A stretch of DNA of 39,147 nt from Pseudomonadota bacterium. Lineage in GTDB: Bacteria; Myxococcota_A; Polyangia; Haliangiales; Haliangiaceae. The position numbers and the translations under genes are program-made. This document shows, piece by piece, positions 8,266-15,895 of the stretch. How positions within the stretch are numbered: position 1 is the first letter of the stretch; the number at the start of each line of letters is the position of its first letter. The stretch is from NCBI GenBank assembly GCA_022360315.1, contig JAKSDA010000430.1, positions 1-39,147 on the forward strand. The letters run 5' to 3'. The notes under the pieces are model-generated. The model did no database searches. It was not told where the DNA came from and saw only the letters and a program-made list of their open reading frames with translations.

Positions 8266-9066
8266 GTGTTGTTGGTCAGTATCCACGATGTCGCGCCGCC
8301 GTTTTTGCCCCAGGTGCGTTGGCTGCGAGATCGCTTGCACGAGTGGGGAGTCGCTCATACGACCCTGCTTGCGGTGCCCGATTTCCACCGCCGCGGCGCT
8401 CTGCATCGAGACGGCGCAACCTGTGCGTGGCTGCGCGATCGCGCCGCCGCAGGCGACGAAATCGCGCTCCATGGCTATTATCATATCGAGCGCATCGCCA
8501 TCACCGGGCCGGGCTCGAGGTTGCGCAGCCGTTTGTTTTCCGCTGGCGAAGCCGAGTTTCTATCCCTCGATCCCGAGACGAGCGAAGACCTCTTGCGCCG
8601 GGGCCGCGCACAATTGCAAGATATCCTCGGTATCCCGATACGCGGTTTCGTGGCACCGGCGTGGCAAGAATCGCGATTTCTATCCCAGCAGCTCCACGCG
8701 CTGGGATTCCAGTGGCACGAAACCAACCTCTTTGTCGCGCCGCTGGCCGAGGACAGCGGGCGCATATTTTCGCCGGTCATCGGCTTTGCCACCCGTACTC
8801 CGCTGCGCCTTGTCAGCTCTCTGCTGTGGGGGCGGACGCTGACCCCCATTCTCGAGTGCCGCGCCCGAATGCGGCCATCTCTCATCCGGGTAGCACTGCA
8901 TCCCGGCGATCTTACAAGCTCCCGGGTGATGTCGTGTGCCGAGTACATCATCCGCCGGCTGGCCCGCGGGCATCGCTCGGTCACCACCGAATTTGCTCTC
9001 GCTCAGCTGGCCCCGGGCAACCTCGTGGCAGCCTGGCGTCACACCCGGCCCGGCCGCAGAGCATGA
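8266..9066 (+). CDS. DUF2334-type polysaccharide deacetylase-like protein
   Basis: This 266-residue protein starts at GTG with AAGGAG eight bases upstream. It opens MLLVSIHDVAPPF, and the HD pair is the metal-binding start of NodB-like/DUF2334 deacetylases. ALHGYYH near residue 70 supplies further metal ligands, and GFVAPAWQES and RVALHPGDL match the later conserved segments of the family. The fold removes acyl groups from sugars, and the substrate here is probably an envelope glycan or lipid-linked sugar. No signal peptide is seen, so it may act in the cytoplasm. It is followed 10 bases later by a flippase gene and then a glycosyltransferase, pointing to a shared transcript. Confidence 0.8.
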   Translation: MLLVSIHDVAPPFLPQVRWLRDRLHEWGVAHTTLLAVPDFHRRGALHRDGATCAWLRDRAAAGDEIALHGYYHIERIAITGPGSRLRSRLFSAGEAEFLSLDPETSEDLLRRGRAQLQDILGIPIRGFVAPAWQESRFLSQQLHALGFQWHETNLFVAPLAEDSGRIFSPVIGFATRTPLRLVSSLLWGRTLTPILECRARMRPSLIRVALHPGDLTSSRVMSCAEYIIRRLARGHRSVTTEFALAQLAPGNLVAAWRHTRPGRRA

Positions 9067-9076
9067 TCCGCTAGGC

Positions 9077-10666
9077 ATGAGCACAGACCAGCGAAAGAGC
9101 GGATTCAACCCCGACGATCGCGCCCGGGTCTCGCTTGCGGTGGTCATCACGCTGTTCGGCAAGCTGCTCGAAATGTCGCAGGGGTTGTCGGTACTGCTCG
9201 CTCTGCACCTCTTCGGCGCCGTGGTGTTTGGCCTGTTTGGCATCGCCTATAGTGTGGCAGAGATTCTCATTCGCTTTCTGCTCGGTGGATTCGGCGATGC
9301 AGTGGTGTTTTTTGCCGCTCGCTACGCCGGCCAGCCCGACCTCAAAGAGGACAAAGAGCAGCGCCGGCAGCGCGAGGGCGCTCTCTACCGTTCGCTGGCC
9401 ACCTGCATATGGGTTCCTCTGGCCCTCTCCCTGGTCATCGTGGCTGCCCTGCACCTCGGTAGCCGGGCCATCTACGACTGCTTTTTTGCCGCCCAGCAAC
9501 CGCCGGAACTGATCTCGCTGGTCATCACGATGAGCTGGATCTTGCCGCTGGCCGTGCTGGTTCGGCTGCCAGCCGAGGCGACCAAGGCGTATCTGGACAT
9601 GCGCTGGGCAGTGTTCATCTCCGACGGACTGATTCCCGCAGCCACTCTGGCCGCAATACCGGTCATGTGGCTGCTCGATTACGGAGCAATGGGCCTGGTC
9701 TATGCCTTTCTCATTCCCTACGGCCTGGCCCTGCCGCTGGCCTGGTATGGGTTCTCGCGCCATTTCCGGCTGGGCCCGACGTTGGCGGCTGTGATGCGCT
9801 GCCAGGTGCATCTGCCGGTGCTCGGATTTGCCGCGCCGCAGAGCCTCAACATGATGTGCAACTTCGGTCTGGTCCGCATTGATTCGCTCATGCTGGCAGT
9901 CTGGTATCCCCCCGAGCGAGTGGCGATCTACATCGCTGTCAGCGACCTCTTTCGCGCCATCCGCGCCGCTCAGACCTCGTTCGCCACGGTCTTTGCCCCG
10001 CTGGTCAGTCGCTACCAGGCGCGCGCCAACCGGGTGGGACTGAGCGAGGCCCTCGACTCGATCGCTCGAGCGTCGGCGGCACTCAGCATACCGATCGCAC
10101 TGGTGCTACTCGCTTTCTACAGCGATCTCATCGCCGGCCCGGGCAAGCCGTGGACCGAATCGCGCTATTTTACCTGGTTGCTCGCACTCAGCCCCCTTTT
10201 GAGCTGTTTCTACGGCTTTGCCGGCAACCTGCTCTTGATGACCGGACACCCGCGTCTGCTCTTGGGCAATTCGTCGCTGCTGGTCGCGGTCAACATTGCG
10301 CTGAACGCCCTGTTGATTCCCGACCACGGTCTGGTTGGAGCAGCGCTTGCCACGGCCACGTCCAGCGCCATGCTGGCCGCGGTGCAGGTGTGGCAGATGA
10401 TGGTACTGGAGGGCATCCGCTTCGCTGCGGGCCTGCACCGACGCACGATCATATCAGCGCTTATGCCCACAATGGCCGTGGCAGTCCTGTCCTTGCCCGG
10501 GGTTACCGAACTGCTCTACGGCCATGGGCTCATACTCGGGCTCGCCATCAAGATCGCCCTGGTCTTTTTCTGCGTGGCCGTCTATGGGGCCAGTATGTTG
10601 GCCTGGCCAGCGCCCAATCCATTTCGCACCTGGCTCGACGAGCGGCGGCGTCGGCGGGGCCGCTAA
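9077..10666 (+). CDS. polysaccharide flippase (MOP superfamily, Wzx-like)
   Basis: This 529-residue protein is strongly hydrophobic, with about 12-14 predicted membrane helices in the pattern of the polysaccharide/O-antigen exporter (MurJ/Wzx) branch. It starts MSTDQRKSGFNPDD, a charged cytoplasmic end, and the first helix carries FGKLLEMSQGLSVLLALHLFG. Loops contain typical charged breaks (GQPDLKEDKEQRRQ). Such proteins move lipid-linked glycans across the inner membrane. The start at 9077 was chosen because the upstream extension of the frame lies inside the deacetylase gene. Flanking glycosyltransferase and deacetylase genes support glycan export. The exact substrate is unknown. Confidence 0.87.
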   Translation: MSTDQRKSGFNPDDRARVSLAVVITLFGKLLEMSQGLSVLLALHLFGAVVFGLFGIAYSVAEILIRFLLGGFGDAVVFFAARYAGQPDLKEDKEQRRQREGALYRSLATCIWVPLALSLVIVAALHLGSRAIYDCFFAAQQPPELISLVITMSWILPLAVLVRLPAEATKAYLDMRWAVFISDGLIPAATLAAIPVMWLLDYGAMGLVYAFLIPYGLALPLAWYGFSRHFRLGPTLAAVMRCQVHLPVLGFAAPQSLNMMCNFGLVRIDSLMLAVWYPPERVAIYIAVSDLFRAIRAAQTSFATVFAPLVSRYQARANRVGLSEALDSIARASAALSIPIALVLLAFYSDLIAGPGKPWTESRYFTWLLALSPLLSCFYGFAGNLLLMTGHPRLLLGNSSLLVAVNIALNALLIPDHGLVGAALATATSSAMLAAVQVWQMMVLEGIRFAAGLHRRTIISALMPTMAVAVLSLPGVTELLYGHGLILGLAIKIALVFFCVAVYGASMLAWPAPNPFRTWLDERRRRRGR

Positions 10667-10710
10667 TCGCTGCCTCGGTGACATCGATTCGTCACAGAGA
10701 AGTCATTGCA

Positions 10711-11751
10711 ATGTCTCTGTCCGCCTCGACATTGAGACCTCTCATGAGAGACGTGCAAGCCAGTGATGAGCGCGACGCCGGGGCCGGCATTCCCTATCGA
10801 TTGATGTTCGTATGGGCGGGAACGCATCTCCCACTCTTCGCCCGCCTGGCCGTGGAGTCGGCGCTGCAAACCAACCCCGATGCCGATATCGAGATACATC
10901 TGATCGGCGCCACGCCATTGCACGGACGCCACCTGCAAGCGCTCGCCCGCCGACCTCGCGTCACGCTCCATCGGGTCGATGTCGATAACCTATTTTCCGG
11001 CCTCGACGCTCCAGCCGAGCGCTACCGCGATCTCCTCGAGCGAATCCCGGTCGACGCCCACAGCGCGCGCAGCAACCTCGTGCGCCTCGCTTTGCTCCAC
11101 CGTCGCGGCGGCGTGTACCTCGATACCGATATCCTGTGTGTACGCAGTCTGGCTCATCTTCTCGCCCACGAGTCATTCATCGGCGCCGAGCGGGTGTGGC
11201 GCGTCGATGAAGCGCGGGTGGCCGGTCGCTATGGCGCGTGGATGATCGCGCCGACCGTGGCCTATGCACTGGCGTACGGTCTGCGCTGCTTCGATACGAG
11301 ACTGCTGGGCGGACGGCGCTGGCTCGAGCCGGTGGCGGCACGAGTCGACGATGCGTGGAGCGAGATCGCGCTCAACAATGCCGTGCTCGGTGCCAGGCCG
11401 GGTAGCCGTTTCGTGCGCCGCCTGCTCGCCAGGGCCCTGGGTGCGGATCCGCGGCGCCGCTATGCTCTCGGGCCAACCCTGGTGACCGCAGTGGCACGAT
11501 ACGACCGCTCGGACGTCACGGTATTGCCACCCGAGGTGTTCTACCTCGAGCCGCCCAGTTACAGCTTTCGCTTCTTTGCCGGCCGACCGGCGCCGTTGCC
11601 AGAAGAGACCGTGCTCATTCATTATGTGGCCAGCAACCATCGACGCACCCTGGCCACTCTGTGTGAGTCCAGGCTCGTCGAAGAGCGCGAACGCGGCCTG
11701 TTCTTTCGCCTCGGCGCCGCGGTGCTCGAACGGGCCCACCAGCACTCGTAG
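10711..11751 (+). CDS. DXD glycosyltransferase (GT32-like)
   Basis: This 346-residue cytoplasmic protein is recognised by IPYRLMFVWAGTHLPLFARL near the N-terminus and by ARSNLVRLALLHRRGGVYLD leading into the metal-binding Asp-Thr-Asp at 138-140. These are hallmarks of the glycosyltransferase sugar-binding DXD family (GT32 and relatives, as in capsular and mannosyl transferases). The C-terminal ETVLIHYVASNHRR supplies a conserved His-containing strand. It is predicted to use a nucleotide-sugar donor with a divalent metal. It follows the flippase by 44 bases and is the last gene of the plus-strand glycan operon. A second in-frame ATG at 10744 is an alternative start. Confidence 0.82.
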   Translation: MSLSASTLRPLMRDVQASDERDAGAGIPYRLMFVWAGTHLPLFARLAVESALQTNPDADIEIHLIGATPLHGRHLQALARRPRVTLHRVDVDNLFSGLDAPAERYRDLLERIPVDAHSARSNLVRLALLHRRGGVYLDTDILCVRSLAHLLAHESFIGAERVWRVDEARVAGRYGAWMIAPTVAYALAYGLRCFDTRLLGGRRWLEPVAARVDDAWSEIALNNAVLGARPGSRFVRRLLARALGADPRRRYALGPTLVTAVARYDRSDVTVLPPEVFYLEPPSYSFRFFAGRPAPLPEETVLIHYVASNHRRTLATLCESRLVEERERGLFFRLGAAVLERAHQHS

Positions 11752-11802
11752 TCCCCAGGTAATGAAGTCCATTGGCCCGGCCCGGAGCTCAGCTGGTTGT
11801 CG

Positions 11803-11833
11803 CCGAGCCGGGTCAGACTTCTTCCCGGCTCGG
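11803..11833. terminator. hairpin between convergent glycosyltransferase genes
   Basis: A perfect 10-bp stem (CCGAGCCGGG with CCCGGCTCGG) and an 11-base loop lie in the 110-base gap between two convergent genes. There is no strong T run on either side, so it is a GC-rich bidirectional terminator or mRNA end-protecting hairpin rather than a canonical intrinsic terminator. Confidence 0.6.
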
Positions 11834-11861
11834 TGGGGTTACTCGTCGGCTATGCAGCTCA

Positions 11862-13127
11862 CTACGCTCCCTTCTCGATACCTCGCCGGCGACGCGCTGG
11901 ATCGACCTTACCCGGGTATGTATCTCCGGGAAACGGTACTGAGCCGCGGCCGAGGACCTCGCCGTAAACTCGGTAGATGCGCGCAAAGACACGCCGCCAG
12001 GTGAGATTCTCGACGACGTAGCGCCGGCCGTCGTCGCCCATGCGAGCTCGCCGTTGGGCCGGTGCGGTAACAATGTCGATGACCTGCCTGGCCAGGGCAT
12101 TGGCATTGCCCGAAGGAAACGTTACACCGCCGCCCGACCGCGTGACCAGTTCTGCGTTGCCGCCGTGATCGGCCGCAATGACCGGTGTACCACAGGCCAG
12201 AGATTCGGCTGCTGTGAGAGAAAATGTCTCGTAGGGACCGGGCGCGATGACGGCGTCGGCCCGAGCCAGGAGACGTGCGACCTGCTCGGAGTTATCGAGA
12301 TAACCACACAGGGTCACCTGGGGTCGAACAGCGGCAAATAGCCGCGCGTCGGACATGAGCGGTCCATCGCCGACAATGAGCAGGCGCGCGCCGGCTCGCG
12401 CGTAAATGTGATCGTAGGCCGCGAGCAGCACATCGAACTGCTTGTCGTTTGACAGGCGCCCGGAATAGACCAGGAGCGGTGCCTTTTTGGAGCGGCCGCC
12501 CCGCCAGGCAGAATGGGTATTGCCGGCGATGCCATGGGTATCGCCGCGAGGGCCGCGGGGCCGAAATTGCTCGCTGTCCACGCCCAATCCAACCCAGCGA
12601 ACCCGGGGAATCTGCGCGCTCACGAGCTTGTCGGCGATATAGCTGGAGGCGACCAGGGTGGCGTCGTAGCGGGCGTGCTGTCGCCGCACCAAATGCCACG
12701 CGGCGGACACCGCAGCTTGCTGCACACGGGGGAAGTTGGCCAGCGCTGGCTCGACATAGGTCGCCGGGAAATCCGAATGATAAAAGCCAATGATACGCGG
12801 CTGCGGGCGAATATCGCGAACGGCGCGAACGACCAGGTCGGGCAGGACATAGTGGCTGCCGATTTCGATGATATCCGGCGCTAGCTCGCGCAGGACGCGA
12901 CCGAGTTCGGCCAGGTCACCAAATACGCGGTAGTGGCGGTTTAACGGCGGCCCCGCCACAGTATGCAGTGTGCCGCCAGCGAATTTCTGCGCCGTTGTGC
13001 GTCGACCCGGTACCACAAAATGACAGCGGATGCCCAGGCGTGGCAGCCAGCGGGCTTTCTCCCGGTAATAGGTCTTGATGCCCCCGCAGCTGTCGGAAAA
13101 AAAACTAGTGACGTCGGCGATGACCAT
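11862..13127 (-). CDS. glycosyltransferase family 4
   Basis: This 421-residue GT-B fold enzyme starts at MVIADVTSFFSDSCGGIKTY, where the Gly-Gly-Ile pocket is the usual acceptor-side motif of GT4. The C-terminal half has KKAPLLVYSGRLSNDKQFDVLL, LLIVGDGP and the EX7E region PYETFSLTAAESLACGTPVI, which binds the nucleotide-sugar. GT4 enzymes are retaining transferases. The frame is open upstream, but those codons overlap the preceding PHP-GT4 gene, so the ATG at 13127 is preferred. It lies 31 bases after that gene and is almost certainly in the same minus-strand operon, giving two related GT4 modules in a row. Confidence 0.88.
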   Translation of the reverse strand: MVIADVTSFFSDSCGGIKTYYREKARWLPRLGIRCHFVVPGRRTTAQKFAGGTLHTVAGPPLNRHYRVFGDLAELGRVLRELAPDIIEIGSHYVLPDLVVRAVRDIRPQPRIIGFYHSDFPATYVEPALANFPRVQQAAVSAAWHLVRRQHARYDATLVASSYIADKLVSAQIPRVRWVGLGVDSEQFRPRGPRGDTHGIAGNTHSAWRGGRSKKAPLLVYSGRLSNDKQFDVLLAAYDHIYARAGARLLIVGDGPLMSDARLFAAVRPQVTLCGYLDNSEQVARLLARADAVIAPGPYETFSLTAAESLACGTPVIAADHGGNAELVTRSGGGVTFPSGNANALARQVIDIVTAPAQRRARMGDDGRRYVVENLTWRRVFARIYRVYGEVLGRGSVPFPGDTYPGKVDPARRRRGIEKGA

Positions 13128-13158
13128 AAATCGCTCGCAGTCGCCGATAATTGCGGTG

Positions 13159-15585
13159 TTACGCGGCCCGTACCGGCTCTGTCGCCGCCGCGTGGTCGCC
13201 GCCTGTGGGCTCGCCGAACAGGGCACGTACGTACTCGCGGAACGTACCCCGCAGCGCATCGGCCATGTTGTACCGCTGCGCGAACTGGTGGGCCCGAAAA
13301 CTCATTTGATACCGCAGCTCGTGACTCTGCAAAAGATGCTCGAGCGCCCAGCACAACTTGCGCGGGTTTTTGGGGTCGACGACGAGCCCGGTGACCCCGT
13401 CGCGCATGTTCTCACAGGCTGCGCCGCGGTCGGCCACGATGACCGGCAAGCCCGACGCCTGTGCCTCGACCACTGTATTGCCGAAAGTCTCGGTCTCGCT
13501 CGGGGAAATAAACACGTCCCCCGACGCGTAGAGTCGAGCCAGCTCTTCGCCCTTTATCGGACCGGTAAAAACCACCTTGTCGGCAGGGGTCATGGCGGCA
13601 AATTCCGCCGCAAAGGGACCGTCGCCGACCATCACCAGACGGGCCGACGGCATGACTTCTGATAACAGCGAAAACCCCGCAGCCAGGTGGTCAAGTCCTT
13701 TCTCTCTGGACATGCGTCCAACGTAGAGAAGCTTGGGTTCGCCGCCGAGACCGTATCGGGCAAACGCGCGCTCGTCGCGGAGCTGAGGACTGAATCTATC
13801 GAGATCGATACCGCGGGGAATCCTGCTGATCTTGCCCCTGGGCACCCCGAGGTCGATCATCGTGTCGGCAACCCAGTCCGACGGCACGAGAGTGCGATCC
13901 ATGTTGCGATAGAACCAGGCCACAAACGACCGCATGATGGCCGTGACCGTCGGATCGCCGGTGAGTCGCAGCGTGTATTCGGGTACATCGGTATGGAACT
14001 GCCCGATCACCGGGATACCGGTGAGGCGTCCAGCGAGCAGGCCAGCAAGCCCAACCGGCCCCGGGGTCGAGCACTGCAGGAGATCGATCCGGCGATCCGA
14101 GACATAGCGCAAGAGCGCCGGCAGATGGGGTACCTTCCACGCGTACTGCGGATATTCAGCCAGGCGGTGCTCGTACACGCTCGGCAAACGATAGATACCG
14201 TCATCGTCGTAGTGGGCGTTTTCACACTGGTCGGTGCTCACTAGATCGAGCTGTACGCCCCAGCGCGCAGCTTCGGCGTGGAGGCGACGCAGGCCGATGG
14301 CGACACCGTCGATCTCATCGATCGTGTCGGTGAGAATGGCAACACGGAGTCCGCTACTGTCCGGCCGATTGAGCTCGAGTTCCTGGCACAAACGGGTGGC
14401 GGCATCGCGATCGCGTACGTGCCAGCGGTGGGCGAGCACATAGGGAAGCTCGAGCAAGAGCGCCTTGATAGTATCGGCCACAGCATCGGCGGCCTCGGCG
14501 ATTCGGCCCTTGCCGAGTGAATCGCCGAGGCTGGAAAGGGAATGGCGCCAGCCCGATACCAGGGCCGATCCGGCCTGGTCGTATAAACGGTCCTGATAGC
14601 TGCTAGTGTGACCATGGGCTACCAGGTCGTCGACCGAGAATTGCCCCCCGGCGTCCTCGAGCCGGCGCTTGCGGTCGGATAAGAGCGAAAGCAGAGAGAC
14701 GCTGAGACCGAGTTGGTCGTCGTTGTTACCACCACTGACACTGGCCCCGTTGCTCTTCTGAGCAGCCCCACCGAGTTGGCCACTGGCGCGGAAAAACCCG
14801 GCGCTGACTCCATAACAATTATGGGCCAGCGTTGTTCCTGTACCGGCTTGCCCGCTCGGCCTGGTCTGCCGGGCCTTCAGCGCCGCGCGCAATCCAACCC
14901 CAGATGCATCGCCGGCAAACCTGGTGAACGCCCGGGCAATGGCTATCCCACCATGATCGTCGCTGCCGCCGGTGAAGGCGTAGAGACTGTCGAGGTTGAT
15001 GGGCGGAGTCTGTGGGTTCTTCTCGGCCCAGCGGCCCAGCAGCGCTGGGGTCATCCGTTCGACCAGATCGAGCAGCCGATTTTCATGGACCTGATCCCGA
15101 GTACCGTTGCGCAGCTCCAGAGCGCGAAACATCAAGAAGCAGCGCTCGAGATGGCTCCGCGTGAGGCGATGATTTACATCGGAAAGAGGATGACACCAGA
15201 AATGGGCGATCTCTTCCCCGTCCATATACGTCACCAGCTCGTAGATATTCCGTCTCAGCCGCTGCAGTTCCTGGTGCTGAGCTTCGCTGATATCGAGGGC
15301 GATGATGTGCACAATGCACCCGTCCTCGGGAAAACGCGCCGAGATCTCTTCACTGATGAAGACATTGTCATGGCGCGCGGCCAGTTCAAGTGCACCCGCG
15401 ATGGTGTCGTGATCGGTCAGGGTGACCAGATCCATGCCGCGTCGCATCGCGGTCTGGTAAACCGTCTCGGGTGACGTGTAGCACTCAGCAGAGCCAGCGG
15501 AGCGCAAGAACCAGCTAAATGGCTTATCCGAGTACGAAGAGTGAACGTGGAGATCGATGGATACATCATTATAAATTGCATTCAC
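13159..15585 (-). CDS. PHP phosphoesterase - GT4 glycosyltransferase fusion
   Basis: This 808-residue protein begins at a GTG behind GAGG. Residues 10-220 form a PHP metallo-phosphoesterase domain: DLHVH at 11-15, TDHD at 57-60, Glu at 79-80, FWCHP at 129-133 and GGSDDHG at 206-212, a nearly full set of metal ligands. A linker of about 190 residues, partly low complexity (GGAAQKSNGASVSGGNND), leads to a GT4 glycosyltransferase from about 415 to the end (GLRVAILTDTIDEIDGVAIG, KLLYVGRMSREKGLDHL, SPSETETFGNTVVEAQASGL). The GT4 half resembles the GDP-mannose-using phosphatidylinositol or diacylglycerol glycosyltransferase group. A single protein could remove a phosphate and transfer a sugar in one glycolipid pathway; that coupling is inference. 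Confidence 0.85.
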   Translation of the reverse strand: MNAIYNDVSIDLHVHSSYSDKPFSWFLRSAGSAECYTSPETVYQTAMRRGMDLVTLTDHDTIAGALELAARHDNVFISEEISARFPEDGCIVHIIALDISEAQHQELQRLRRNIYELVTYMDGEEIAHFWCHPLSDVNHRLTRSHLERCFLMFRALELRNGTRDQVHENRLLDLVERMTPALLGRWAEKNPQTPPINLDSLYAFTGGSDDHGGIAIARAFTRFAGDASGVGLRAALKARQTRPSGQAGTGTTLAHNCYGVSAGFFRASGQLGGAAQKSNGASVSGGNNDDQLGLSVSLLSLLSDRKRRLEDAGGQFSVDDLVAHGHTSSYQDRLYDQAGSALVSGWRHSLSSLGDSLGKGRIAEAADAVADTIKALLLELPYVLAHRWHVRDRDAATRLCQELELNRPDSSGLRVAILTDTIDEIDGVAIGLRRLHAEAARWGVQLDLVSTDQCENAHYDDDGIYRLPSVYEHRLAEYPQYAWKVPHLPALLRYVSDRRIDLLQCSTPGPVGLAGLLAGRLTGIPVIGQFHTDVPEYTLRLTGDPTVTAIMRSFVAWFYRNMDRTLVPSDWVADTMIDLGVPRGKISRIPRGIDLDRFSPQLRDERAFARYGLGGEPKLLYVGRMSREKGLDHLAAGFSLLSEVMPSARLVMVGDGPFAAEFAAMTPADKVVFTGPIKGEELARLYASGDVFISPSETETFGNTVVEAQASGLPVIVADRGAACENMRDGVTGLVVDPKNPRKLCWALEHLLQSHELRYQMSFRAHQFAQRYNMADALRGTFREYVRALFGEPTGGDHAAATEPVRAA

Positions 15586-15785
15586 GCCGTTACCTCAGCA
15601 TGTGAATTGGCGGCACAATGCCATGACAAAATCGACAGTACTGTTCGCGCTGAGCAACTTCTTTCAGCCTGGAAGGTGACATTGCCGTGGACCCGCCCTG
15701 GGGCGCTTATTCGCAGCTGGCCGAGGACTCGCCCGCAAACCCCGATGGATACTGCCCCCGCGACCGTGTCGAGCCCGGTCCGGAG

Positions 15786-15883
15786 CGACAGACCTCGATC
15801 CTACACGCAATCAAATTGGAAAAAACGCAAAGCGATCGTGCGCGGCCCGACCGCTTTGCGTTCAGGCTATCATTTTGGGCAAA
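15786..15883 (+). repeat. interspersed intergenic repeat, copy 2
   Basis: This is the second copy of the repeat found at 8018-8112. The core at 15834-15877 is 40/44 identical, with weaker matches outward (CTACAC, TTGGAAA, GGGCAAA). In this copy the region beside the core has evolved or retained an 11-bp stem that works as the kinase-gene terminator. Confidence 0.7.
15820..15862 (-). terminator. intrinsic terminator of the kinase-SUMF gene
   Basis: Read on the minus strand, AACGCAAAGCG (15862-15852) pairs perfectly with CGCTTTGCGTT (15834-15824) around a 17-base loop. A run of six T (15825-15820) follows and overlaps the stem end. It lies about 34 bases past the kinase stop codon. This is the clearest intrinsic terminator in the window. 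Confidence 0.8.
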
Positions 15884-15895
15884 CCCCGGACGGCC

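Larger units (their letters stand above)
15586..15895. other. intergenic region between PHP-GT4 and kinase genes
   Basis: Both flanking genes are on the minus strand, so this gap should contain the kinase terminator and the PHP-GT4 promoter. The terminator and repeat copy 2 fill 15786-15883. On the plus strand a GTG at 15687 behind a GGAAGG site opens a frame that starts plausibly (MDPPWGAYSQLAEDSPANPD) but then runs antisense through the kinase gene. I do not call it a gene. No clear promoter pair is assigned. Confidence 0.4.
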
